From an uncultured Bacteroidia bacterium (lineage in GTDB: Bacteria; Bacteroidota; Bacteroidia; Bacteroidales; Prolixibacteraceae): 64,000 nt of DNA. Position numbers and translations under genes: made by a program. The notes below the pieces were generated by a model that saw nothing but the letters and a program-made list of their open reading frames with translations, was not told where the DNA came from and did not search any database. Shown piece after piece: positions 29,928-38,957 of this stretch (position 1 is its first letter; every line of letters starts with the position of its first letter). The stretch is taken from the NCBI GenBank assembly GCA_903927965.1, contig CAIYPA010000200.1, forward strand, positions 45,259 through 109,258, in the 5' to 3' direction.

Positions 29928-30860
29928 ATGAGAGTTTCCATTAAGGAAATGTACCAACAGGCTTACGGGAATTTTGGCATAGGGGCATTTAATGTTTTCA
30001 ATGCCGAGCAGGTTCATGGAGTTTTTCGTGGTGCTTCAAAAGCTGCTGCCCCGGTCATCATTCAACTTACACCGGTTGCCCGAAATTATATCCATCCGGA
30101 GATGCTGGAAGGGATCATTTCCGCTGCAGCAAAAATTTACCCGGAGGTCACCTTTACGGTCCATCTTGACCATGGCAATTATGACCATTGCATAGATTCC
30201 ATTGAATCAGGATATTATAATTCCATTATGATCGATGCCTCGCATGAGTCATTTGAAAAAAATATTCTGATTACCAGTCAGATTGTTGAAAGGGCCCATG
30301 CCAATAGAATTGCAGTGGAAGCCGAACTTGGTGTTTTGAGCGGTGTGGAAGACCATCTCTCCATTGACGAAAAACACGCCTTTTATACCGATCCACGACA
30401 AGCTGAGGAGTTTGTGTTGCGCACAGGTTGCGATAGTCTTGCAGTTGCAGTTGGGACAAGTCATGGTGCCTATAAATTTTCAGGTGGACAAGGGCTGCAA
30501 CTCGACATTCTGGCTGAAATTCAAAGAAGGATACCCGGATTTCCTTTGGTTTTGCATGGTGCTTCAGCTGTTCCGATTGAAGAGGTACTGAGAATCAACG
30601 CTGCTGGTGGAAAAATCAGGGAGGATGCCAAAGGTGCCAATGACATTGAGTTACTTGCAGCGATCGGACTTGGGGTGTGCAAAGTCAACATTGCCACGGA
30701 TATGAGGTTGATCTGGACCCGCATTCACCGTGAATTTTTCCAAAATACACCAGAGCTTTTCGACATGGTGGTTCCCGGGAGGGAATATATGGACGCCCTT
30801 GAATTGTTCGTGGCTGAAAAATGCAATTTTCTTAAATCCAAAAATCAGAAGCAATCATGA
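29928..30860 (+). CDS. iolJ: class II fructose-bisphosphate aldolase family (IolJ-like)
   Basis: GAFNVFNAEQVHGVF, VHLDHGNYDHC, GTSHGAYKF, LVLHGASAVP; iol context. Confidence 0.85.
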   Translation: MRVSIKEMYQQAYGNFGIGAFNVFNAEQVHGVFRGASKAAAPVIIQLTPVARNYIHPEMLEGIISAAAKIYPEVTFTVHLDHGNYDHCIDSIESGYYNSIMIDASHESFEKNILITSQIVERAHANRIAVEAELGVLSGVEDHLSIDEKHAFYTDPRQAEEFVLRTGCDSLAVAVGTSHGAYKFSGGQGLQLDILAEIQRRIPGFPLVLHGASAVPIEEVLRINAAGGKIREDAKGANDIELLAAIGLGVCKVNIATDMRLIWTRIHREFFQNTPELFDMVVPGREYMDALELFVAEKCNFLKSKNQKQS

Positions 30861-31747
30861 TAAAAGATAAAAAATGCCCCCTGATCGCTAGGGCAAACAA
30901 CAATGAGTCAATCTATCAAAGCTTTACGAGTCAGGAGGCAGGATGGGAATACCTGAATTTTGAAGCGCGTACAATGAAGCGTTGCGAGAAATGGTCGTTT
31001 GATACAACCGATCATGAGCTTCTGATTGTTTTAATGGGTGGAAATTTTTCAGTCATTTCAGGAACAAACCGTTGGGAAACCGTTAATGGCCGCAAGGATG
31101 TTTTCAGCGGCTTGCCCCATGGATTGTACCTTCCGCCAAATACCTCCTTCACATTGACAGCTGAAAGCGAATTGTTGGACATCGCCTGTAGCTGGTGTGC
31201 CGCTGATCAATTCTTTCCACCAAAATTTGTAACTCCCGATGATGTTGTAAAAATGGAAATCGAATTCAGGGGTGGCGACAATGCAAGCCGTCAGATCAAT
31301 AGGATCCTTCCACCTGGTTCTGCCTGTCAACGATTGGTTTGTGTTGAGGTTTACACTCCATCAGGAAACTGGAGCTCCTTCCCTGCCCACAAGCACGATA
31401 CGCGCAAAGTCGATGCCGAAACTGGAAAAATTCTGGAGGCGGACCTCGAAGAAATCTATTTCTACAAGATCGACAAGCCGCAAGGTTTTGCCATTCAGAA
31501 GGTTTACACTGACGACCGTAGCCTCAATGAAATTGCAGAAGCCCATCACAATGATGTTGTCCTGATCCCTGAAGGTTATCATCCGGTAATTGCAGGACAT
31601 GGTTACAACTGTTATTACCTTAATTTCCTTGCGGGAAGCGACCAGAGCCTTGCCAGTTATGATGACCCCGACCACAAATGGATCTATGGGACATGGAAAG
31701 GATTGGATCCAAGGATTCCAATGGTGACAAGGGAGATGAATGGATGA
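30857..31747 (+). CDS. iolB: 5-deoxy-glucuronate isomerase
   Basis: GNWSSFPAHKHD, EEIYFYKIDKPQGFAIQKVYTDDRSLNE, GYHPVIAGHGYNCYYLNFLAG; ATGA overlap with preceding gene. Confidence 0.94.
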   Translation: MIKDKKCPLIARANNNESIYQSFTSQEAGWEYLNFEARTMKRCEKWSFDTTDHELLIVLMGGNFSVISGTNRWETVNGRKDVFSGLPHGLYLPPNTSFTLTAESELLDIACSWCAADQFFPPKFVTPDDVVKMEIEFRGGDNASRQINRILPPGSACQRLVCVEVYTPSGNWSSFPAHKHDTRKVDAETGKILEADLEEIYFYKIDKPQGFAIQKVYTDDRSLNEIAEAHHNDVVLIPEGYHPVIAGHGYNCYYLNFLAGSDQSLASYDDPDHKWIYGTWKGLDPRIPMVTREMNG

Positions 31748-31877
31748 AAATGGAGAAGGAAGAACGAAAAAACGGAGAAGGGAAACTAGGGATTTAAAAA
31801 GCTAACATTATAACGAGTTCGATCAATGATAATTAAACAACTTAAGTTCAAAATATAAAACACAAAACCGAATCAAA

Positions 31878-32960
31878 ATGAATGAAAATAAGAATTTGTA
31901 TGACTCCGACTCAGGTTCACAGTCTCCGGTCTCCGGTCTCCAGTCTCCGATAGAGAAGACCTACGATGTTATTACTTATGGCCGTTCGTCAATTGACTTG
32001 TACTCAGCAAATATAGGAGCTGATTTTGTTGACATACAGGCATTTAATGCTTATGTTGGCGGTTCACCATTAAATATTGCGGTAGGATCCAAACGGCTGG
32101 GATTAAAATCGGCCTTGCTGACTGGAATTGGACAGGATCAGATTGGGGATTTCCTGCTCAATTTTTTGAACAAGGAAGGGGTTGAAACAAAGTTTATCCC
32201 TCGCAAACCAGGTTTCAGGACAAGTGCTGTTATTCTGGGGATTCAGCCACCCGATAATTTTCCGTTGGTTTATTATCGCGAAAATTGTGCCGACTCGAAG
32301 GTTACGATTGACGACGTTCTTTTTGCCAATATCGGAGCCTGTCGTTTGTTTGAGATTTCCGCCACTGCGTTGAATGTTGAACCTTCACGTTCGGCTGCGT
32401 TCTTTGCCGCTGAAGAGGCTGTCAAAAATAAGGTGCCCATTCTGATCGACCTTGATTTCCGTGCCGATCAGTGGCACGATCCCCGCTCGTTTGGTGTAAC
32501 AACAAGGGCTTACCTGAGAAGTTGCACGATTGCCCTGGGAACAGAAGAAGAGATTCTCGCTACCATGCTGAGCGACCCCAACCAGATAAAAATTACGAAC
32601 CAGCAAATTTCAGCACCCGAAATCCGTGGGAACGTGGATGCTGCAATACAGCAGATTATGGCCCTTGGACTTGAAGCATTGATTGTCAAACGTGGAGAAA
32701 AAGGATCAACTGTATTTCTTAAAGGTGGTGCATTTATCGATGTACCGGGCTTCCCCGTCGAAGTGATGAATGTGCTTGGAGCAGGTGATGCTTTTGCAAG
32801 TGGCTTCATCTATGGTTATCTGAACGGTTGGGACTGGACCAAATGTTGCAGGATGGGCAATGCCTGTGGCGCAATCCTGGTCACAAAACCGGGCTGCTCC
32901 AACTTCAATCCAACCTACGACGAGGTGATGACATTCATCGAAGAAAAAGGAGGATTCTGA
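31878..32960 (+). CDS. iolC: 5-dehydro-2-deoxygluconokinase (PfkB family) with repeat-encoded N-terminal extension
   Basis: YDVITYGRSSIDLYSANIGADFVDIQAFNAYVGGSPLNIAVG; GAGDAFASGFIYGYL. Confidence 0.93.
   Translation: MNENKNLYDSDSGSQSPVSGLQSPIEKTYDVITYGRSSIDLYSANIGADFVDIQAFNAYVGGSPLNIAVGSKRLGLKSALLTGIGQDQIGDFLLNFLNKEGVETKFIPRKPGFRTSAVILGIQPPDNFPLVYYRENCADSKVTIDDVLFANIGACRLFEISATALNVEPSRSAAFFAAEEAVKNKVPILIDLDFRADQWHDPRSFGVTTRAYLRSCTIALGTEEEILATMLSDPNQIKITNQQISAPEIRGNVDAAIQQIMALGLEALIVKRGEKGSTVFLKGGAFIDVPGFPVEVMNVLGAGDAFASGFIYGYLNGWDWTKCCRMGNACGAILVTKPGCSNFNPTYDEVMTFIEEKGGF
31902..31950 (+). repeat. (GTCTCCG)n-type heptameric repeat inside iolC coding sequence
   Basis: gactccgactcaggttcacagtctccggtctccggtctccagtctccg. 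Confidence 0.85.
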
Positions 32961-32966
32961 GAGAAG

Positions 32967-33014
32967 CTACTGGCGACTTGCAGCTAGCCGCGAGCAGCCA
33001 GTTGCCAGCCGCAT
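32967..33014 (+). repeat. degenerate heptanucleotide repeat (NNGCCAG family)
   Basis: cagctag ccgcgag cagccag ttgccag ccgcatt. Confidence 0.75.
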
Positions 33015-33057
33015 TTCCTTAGGGAGTTCATTCAAATTTATTTTTACAATCCAATTT

Positions 33058-34938
33058 ATGAAACAATCCATATTTTCAATGAAAACAATTCAACTAACAG
33101 TAGGACAAGCTGTTGTAAAATTTTTGAAGAACCAGTATGTTGAGCGCGATGGGATCGAAAACCCATTCTTTGCTGGTTGTCTGGGAATTTTCGGACATGG
33201 GATCATTGCCGGTGTAGGTCAGGGATTGACGCAGAATCCCGACTTCCGCTATTATATGACGCGCAATGAGCAATCTTCAGTCCATATCGCAACGGCTTAT
33301 GCGAAAATGAAAAACCGCATGGGGACGTTTGCCTGCATTTCCTCAATCGGTCCTGGTGCTACCAATATGATCACAGGTGCCGCATGTGCAACCATCAACC
33401 GCATACCGGTACTGATTATTCCGGGAGATATCTTTGCCAGACGAAATGTAGCCCCTGTATTGCAGCAACTTGAATCTCCCGGATCACAAGACATCTCTGT
33501 GAACGACTGTTTTAAACCTGTTTCCAGATATTGGGACCGGATCAACAGGCCGGAGCAATTGATCACTTCCTTACCTGAAGTGATGCGTGTCCTCACCTCT
33601 CCTACCGATACTGGCGCAGTTACATTGTCCCTTCCACAGGATGTCCAGGCAGAGGCTTATGATTTCCCTGAAGAGTTGTTCAGAAAAAGGGTATGGAAAA
33701 TCGCAAGGCCGCGTCCTGATGTTTCAAGCATAAAAGAAGCTGCCAAATGGATAATGGCATCCAAAATGCCTCTAATCATTTCAGGTGGCGGAGTCATTTA
33801 CAGTGAAGCAACCGCAATATTGCAGAAACTGGTCGAAAAGACAGGTATCCCTGTTGCAGAAACCTTTGCCGGCAAAGGGGCACTTCCCTACAATCACCCG
33901 TCAAATCTGGGCGCTGCCGGGGCAACAGGAACGCCGGGTGCCAATGAAATTTCGGGTGAAGCCGATCTGATCATCGGAATTGGAACCCGATACAGTGATT
34001 TCACAACTGCCTCAAAAACAGCATTTCAGAACCCTGAAGTTAAGTTTATCAATATCAACATTGCGGAATTCGATTCCTATAAACATTGTGCATTGCCTGT
34101 TACCGGGGATGCCAAAGTTGCACTTGAAGAATTATTGGACGAATTGGGCGATTTCAAAGTGGCTGATGACTATATTAAAAGGGTAGCGACATTTAGCGCA
34201 ACATGGGACAAACAAGTCAGTGAGTTTTATAAAGTTGTTGGGAATACTCCGGTTGAACAAGCCGAGGTAGTTGGCGCAGTCAACGATTTTTCTGGTCCAC
34301 ACGATGTAGTCCTTTGTGCAGCAGGCAGTTTGCCCGGCGACCTTCACAAACTATGGAGAACCAGGGATCCAAAAGGTTTTCACCTCGAATATGGCTATTC
34401 GACAATGGGTTACGAAATTGCGGCAGGCATTGGCGCAAAATTGGCGTGTCCCGATCGTGAAATCTATGTGATGGTGGGTGACGGCAATTATCTGATGATG
34501 AACAACGAAATCGTCACTGCAATCCAGGAGGGGATCAAGTGTACGATCATCCTGTTGAACAACAATGGGTTTGCCAGTATTGGTGGATTGTCACAATCAA
34601 TTGGATCACAACGATTTGGAACTAAATACCGTTACCGTGACGAAGAGACAGGTTTGCTGACCGGCGATATTCTTCCTGTCGATTTTGCCCAGAATGCACG
34701 CAGCCTGGGAGCCTATGTTATTGAGTCCCATGATATGGAATCGTTTAAGTCCTCCCTTGCAGAGGCAAAAACCCGTACTGAGACGACCGTAATCACAATT
34801 GAGACCAACCTGACCAAGGGTGTCCCCGGATATGCCTGGTGGGAAGTTGCGATTGCCGAGGTTTCTGAAATTGATACGGTCCAGAAAGCCTATTCTGAAT
34901 ATGTTGAGCACAAAAAGAAACAACGTTACTATCTCTAA
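33058..34938 (+). CDS. iolD: 3D-(3,5/4)-trihydroxycyclohexane-1,2-dione hydrolase (ThDP enzyme)
   Basis: 626 aa, NPFFAGCLGIFGHGIIAGVGQGL, QSSVHIATAYAKM, MVGDGNYLMMNNEIVTA. Confidence 0.95.
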   Translation: MKQSIFSMKTIQLTVGQAVVKFLKNQYVERDGIENPFFAGCLGIFGHGIIAGVGQGLTQNPDFRYYMTRNEQSSVHIATAYAKMKNRMGTFACISSIGPGATNMITGAACATINRIPVLIIPGDIFARRNVAPVLQQLESPGSQDISVNDCFKPVSRYWDRINRPEQLITSLPEVMRVLTSPTDTGAVTLSLPQDVQAEAYDFPEELFRKRVWKIARPRPDVSSIKEAAKWIMASKMPLIISGGGVIYSEATAILQKLVEKTGIPVAETFAGKGALPYNHPSNLGAAGATGTPGANEISGEADLIIGIGTRYSDFTTASKTAFQNPEVKFININIAEFDSYKHCALPVTGDAKVALEELLDELGDFKVADDYIKRVATFSATWDKQVSEFYKVVGNTPVEQAEVVGAVNDFSGPHDVVLCAAGSLPGDLHKLWRTRDPKGFHLEYGYSTMGYEIAAGIGAKLACPDREIYVMVGDGNYLMMNNEIVTAIQEGIKCTIILLNNNGFASIGGLSQSIGSQRFGTKYRYRDEETGLLTGDILPVDFAQNARSLGAYVIESHDMESFKSSLAEAKTRTETTVITIETNLTKGVPGYAWWEVAIAEVSEIDTVQKAYSEYVEHKKKQRYYL

Positions 34939-34947
34939 TGGAAATAG

Positions 34948-35001
34948 TTGAAATGCAATTGAAATAGATAGAAATAAAATTGAACTGCAATTGAAATTCA
35001 T
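34948..35001 (+). repeat. ~11-bp periodic AT-rich repeat
   Basis: ttgaaatgcaa ttgaaatagat agaaataaaa ttgaactgcaa ttgaaattc. Confidence 0.7.
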
Positions 35002-35012
35002 TTTGCGATCCC

Positions 35013-35040
35013 TGCCAGCTGCCAATTGCCAGTTGCAGAT
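35013..35040 (+). repeat. heptanucleotide tandem repeat (TGCCANT)4
   Basis: tgccagc tgccaat tgccagt tgcagat. Confidence 0.8.
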
Positions 35041-35073
35041 CTCAATAGAATGGAAAAATAAATTAGTAAAAAA

Positions 35074-36546
35074 ATGTCAACAGCTTTAAGAAATTACATC
35101 AATGGACAATGGGTTGAAAGCAAAGGGAATGCTTTATTGGACGTGATCGACCCAGCTACAGGATTGGCCATTTCGCAGGTTCCTGCAGGTTGTGCCGAAG
35201 ATATTGTGGATGCTACTGCAGCAGCATCCGAGGCATGGCTCAACTGGAGAAACACCCCTGCAACCCAACGTGTCCAATATCTGTTCAAAATGAAACAGGT
35301 TATGGAATCCAATACAGATATCATTGCAAAAGTCTGCACAAAAGAATGTGGGAAAACTTTCGCCGAATCAAAAGCTGAAATGATCAGGGCTGTCGAGAAC
35401 ATTGAAGTCGCATGTGGGATTCCAACTTTGATGCAAAGTGTATTCTCAGAGGACATTGCCACTGGCGTTGACGAGTTTGTAATTCGTCAGCCACTTGGTG
35501 TTGGAGCCTGTATCTCCCCGTTCAACTTCCCGATTATGATCCCGTTCTGGTTTATGCCCTACGCGATTGCTTGTGGAAATACCTACATCATTAAGCCATC
35601 GGAAAAGGTTCCCATGACGATGACCCTGATTTTCGAATTGCTGGAAGCGATCAATTTGCCCAAAGGGGTTTTGAACATGGTCCATGGTGGACGTGAAACT
35701 GTCGATGCCATTCTGGCCCACCCGTTTATCCCTGCAATTAGTTTCGTTGGTTCAACGATTGTCGCCAAACATGTGTATCGAACCGGCACCTTAAATGGCA
35801 AACGGGTTCAGGCACAGGGTGGTGCAAAAAATGCAGTTGTGGTCATGCCAGATTCCGACGAGGATACAACTGTAAAGATCATCACCGACAGTGCTTTTGG
35901 CTGTGCTGGCCAAAGATGCCTTGCTGCCTCACTGGTCATTACAGTTGGCGATACCGCCATAAACTTCACCGAAAAACTGGTCACCCTGGCCAAATCCAAA
36001 AAGACCGGAAACGGCATGGATCCTGCTATTGACATGGGGCCGGTGATCACAAAAGAGAGCAAGGAACGGATCGAAAGCCTGGTCCAGACCGGTATTGATG
36101 AAGGGGCAGAACTCTTGTTGGATGGTAGGAATGTAAAAGTCGCCGGATTTGATGGAGGGTATTTTGTCGGTCCAACCATCCTGGGAAATATAAGTCCTGA
36201 GAGCCAGGTTTACAAGACGGAGATTTTTGGCCCCGTCCTCTGTATTATCAATGTCGGTACATTAGAAGAAGCGATTGGTTTGATCAACAAAAACCATTAC
36301 GGAAATTCAGCCTGCATTTTTACCCGGAGCGGTGCAGCAGCGCGGAAATTCAGACACGACACTCTTGCCGGAAATATCGGGGTAAACATCGGGGTTGCGG
36401 CTCCAATGGCATTCTTCCCATTCAGTGGCTGGAAAGAGAGTTTCTTTGGCGATCTGCATGGCCAGTCGTCACATGCTGTTGAGTTCTACACACAAACCAA
36501 AGTCGTGATCGAACGTTGGAACGATGAATGGTCGCGCAAATTCTGA
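35074..36546 (+). CDS. iolA: CoA-acylating methylmalonate-semialdehyde dehydrogenase
   Basis: ALDH family; FNFPIMIPFWFMPYAIACGNTYIIKPSEKVPMT, GCAGQRCLAASL, typical MmsA/IolA. Confidence 0.93.
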   Translation: MSTALRNYINGQWVESKGNALLDVIDPATGLAISQVPAGCAEDIVDATAAASEAWLNWRNTPATQRVQYLFKMKQVMESNTDIIAKVCTKECGKTFAESKAEMIRAVENIEVACGIPTLMQSVFSEDIATGVDEFVIRQPLGVGACISPFNFPIMIPFWFMPYAIACGNTYIIKPSEKVPMTMTLIFELLEAINLPKGVLNMVHGGRETVDAILAHPFIPAISFVGSTIVAKHVYRTGTLNGKRVQAQGGAKNAVVVMPDSDEDTTVKIITDSAFGCAGQRCLAASLVITVGDTAINFTEKLVTLAKSKKTGNGMDPAIDMGPVITKESKERIESLVQTGIDEGAELLLDGRNVKVAGFDGGYFVGPTILGNISPESQVYKTEIFGPVLCIINVGTLEEAIGLINKNHYGNSACIFTRSGAAARKFRHDTLAGNIGVNIGVAAPMAFFPFSGWKESFFGDLHGQSSHAVEFYTQTKVVIERWNDEWSRKF

Positions 36547-36613
36547 TAAGTATTAATTTGATTTACAAGTTATTATGTAATATTATATTTCTAATCTATT
36601 AATTCGATTAAAC

Positions 36614-37513
36614 ATGATAAAAATTGCGAATGCTCCCTGTTCTTGGGGAGTCCTTGAATTTGACCTTGATGGTAAAGCTGCGGGTTTCGAGCAGGTCCTT
36701 GACGAAATCAGTGAAACAGGTTATGAGGGCAGCGAATTGGGCGACTGGGGATTTATGCCCTCTGTTCCTGACGGATTAAAGGCAGAGCTTGACAAGCGTA
36801 ACCTTGCGATGGTGGGTGCTTTTGTACCCGTATTTCTGAAAGACCGGACCAAACATACAGCCGGCGCCGAAGTTGCCGTGAAAACTGCAAAACTGATGGC
36901 CGATGCTGGTTATACGGATGCTTTTATTGTACTGGCCGACGACAACGGAAGCATTCCGGAAAGAACTTTGAATGCAGGCAGGGTTACTTCTGAAATGGGG
37001 CTTACACCTGAAGAGTGGCAAATCTTTGCCGAGGGTGCGAATTTTGTAGCGGGTGAAGTAAAAGCAAAAACCGGATTGCGCACCGTATTTCATCATCATT
37101 GTGCTGGTTACGTTGAAACACCTTCTGAAATCGATCAGTTAATGGCTCTGACTGACCCTACTCTTGTTGGCCTCGTGCTCGATATGGGCCATTATCAGTT
37201 TGGCGGAGGTGATCCGTTATTGGCATTGGTCAAGCACCAAGCGCGGATCTGGCATATCCACTTTAAGGATTGTCATCCCGGAATTGCCGCTAATTCCCGT
37301 ACTGAAGGTTGGGACTACTTCAAGTCGGTTGGCAACGGTGTTTTCTGCGAACTGGGGAAAGGCGCTGTCGATTTTCCTGCCATCGTCAAGGAACTTCACA
37401 ACCAAAACTACGAAGGATGGATCACCGTGGAACAGGATGTCCTACCAGGCATGGGCAATCCCAAAGTTTGTGCACAAAGGAATAGGGAATATATCAAATC
37501 TTTGGGACTGTAA
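36614..37513 (+). CDS. iolE: myo-inosose-2 dehydratase (TIM barrel)
   Basis: IANAPCSWGVLEFD, GYEGSELGDWGFMP, FHHHCAGYVETPSEID, HIHFKDCH, GWITVEQDV. Confidence 0.93.
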   Translation: MIKIANAPCSWGVLEFDLDGKAAGFEQVLDEISETGYEGSELGDWGFMPSVPDGLKAELDKRNLAMVGAFVPVFLKDRTKHTAGAEVAVKTAKLMADAGYTDAFIVLADDNGSIPERTLNAGRVTSEMGLTPEEWQIFAEGANFVAGEVKAKTGLRTVFHHHCAGYVETPSEIDQLMALTDPTLVGLVLDMGHYQFGGGDPLLALVKHQARIWHIHFKDCHPGIAANSRTEGWDYFKSVGNGVFCELGKGAVDFPAIVKELHNQNYEGWITVEQDVLPGMGNPKVCAQRNREYIKSLGL

Positions 37514-37596
37514 AGGCAGGGGGCGTGGGGCAGGGCGTAAATAGCTTGGAGCTTGGGATATAGGGAGAATGGAGACCGGAAACAGGAAAACGGAAA
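37514..37596 (+). repeat. G-rich composite degenerate repeat
   Basis: gggggcgtggggcagggcg...gcttggagcttggg...aatggagaccggaaacaggaaaacgga; 15-nt core aatggagaccggaaa identical to 29821-29835. Confidence 0.65.
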
Positions 37597-37631
37597 TCAC
37601 TTTTGGAATTAGATTCAAGTTCTGTAACCTC

Positions 37632-37715
37632 TTGCCAATTGCCAGTTGCCAGCCACCAGTTGCCAGTCACAAGCAGCCAGCCGCCAGTTCCAAGCCGCCA
37701 GTTGCCAGCCGCCAA
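37632..37715 (+). repeat. heptanucleotide tandem repeat, 12 units
   Basis: ttgccaa ttgccag ttgccag ccaccag ttgccag tcacaag cagccag ccgccag ttccaag ccgccag ttgccag ccgccaa. Confidence 0.95.
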
Positions 37716-37755
37716 TCGCTTATTTAAATGATTATCACCAATTAATTAATTCAAA

Positions 37756-38769
37756 ATGGAAAAACTAAAATTAGGAGTTATCGGAACAGGTCGGATCGGC
37801 AAAGTCCACATTGCCACACTTGTTCAAAATGTACCGCAGGCTATTGTTGTTGCTGTGGCTGATCTGAATGTTGCAGGAGCCACTGAAGTAGCCTCCGGAT
37901 TTGGGATCACAACTGTTTACAGTAATTACAAAGATGTAATCAATCATCCTGAAGTTGAGGCAGTTGTAATTTGTTCACCGACCGATACACATGCCCAATA
38001 CATTATTGAAGCTGCCCAGGCTGGGAAACATATTTTCTGCGAAAAACCTGTTGATTTATCGCTCGAAGTGATCCAGGGGGCATTGGATGCTGTAAACAAA
38101 GCCGGCGTAAAACTGATGGTAGGCTTCAATCGCCGTTTCGATCCCAATTTCTTTAAACTCAAACAACTGGTAGTTGAAGGGAAGATTGGCGATCCGCATA
38201 TCCTTAAAATTACCTCCCGCGACCCGGCACCCCCACCTGCTGAATACAGCGCAGTTTCAGGCGGGATGTTCATGGATATGACGATACACGACTTCGACAT
38301 AGCCAGGTATATGGTTGGCAGCGAGGTTACTGAAGTCTATGTGAATGCCTCATGTCTTGTTGATCCGGCAATCGGTGAAGCAGGGGATGTGGATACTGCA
38401 ATCATTAACCTCTCGTTTGCAAACGGCGCCATGGGTGTGATCGACAATAGCCGTAAAGCCGTTTATGGTTATGACCAGCGGGTTGAAATTTTCGGATCAA
38501 AAGGGATGGCTTGTGCTGATAACAATTTCCCTGAGAACCACCGCTATTTTGCTGCGGATGGCGTACATGGCTCATTGCCGCTCAATTTCTTTATGGAGAG
38601 ATATCTGGATGCTTATGCCAACGAAATGAAGATTTTCTGTAATGCAGTTGTCAATGACCTTCCGCTTCCTGTTTCAGGCGATGATGGATTAAAGTCTGTA
38701 GCCATAGCATTGGCTGCCAAGAAGTCTGTCCTGGAACACCGTCCGGTAAAACTATCCGAGATTTTGTAA
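37756..38769 (+). CDS. iolG: inositol 2-dehydrogenase (Gfo/Idh/MocA family)
   Basis: KLGVIGTGRIGKVHIATL, FCEKPVDLSLEVI, MVGFNRRFDPNF, MFMDMTIHDFDIARYMVGSEV. Confidence 0.94.
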   Translation: MEKLKLGVIGTGRIGKVHIATLVQNVPQAIVVAVADLNVAGATEVASGFGITTVYSNYKDVINHPEVEAVVICSPTDTHAQYIIEAAQAGKHIFCEKPVDLSLEVIQGALDAVNKAGVKLMVGFNRRFDPNFFKLKQLVVEGKIGDPHILKITSRDPAPPPAEYSAVSGGMFMDMTIHDFDIARYMVGSEVTEVYVNASCLVDPAIGEAGDVDTAIINLSFANGAMGVIDNSRKAVYGYDQRVEIFGSKGMACADNNFPENHRYFAADGVHGSLPLNFFMERYLDAYANEMKIFCNAVVNDLPLPVSGDDGLKSVAIALAAKKSVLEHRPVKLSEIL

Positions 38770-38957
38770 AAAGCACTATCAAGGGGACAGCCGAAAAAAT
38801 TGCAACATCAGGATATTTTTTGACTATTTTCTGATTTTGTATGGATTGCTATGCAATTTTCCCGGTTATTGGATTTCTCTTTTGAAGGCTACTTACAAGG
38901 TTATTATATATCACCAAACTTCAATTTTATTATTAAGTCAACAAACTCATTTTAACT

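Noticed and set aside
37494-37715. 73-aa minus-strand ORF (MAAGNWRLGTGGWLLVTGNWWLATGNWQ...)
   Set aside because: It is a translation of the heptanucleotide repeats; no independent coding evidence.
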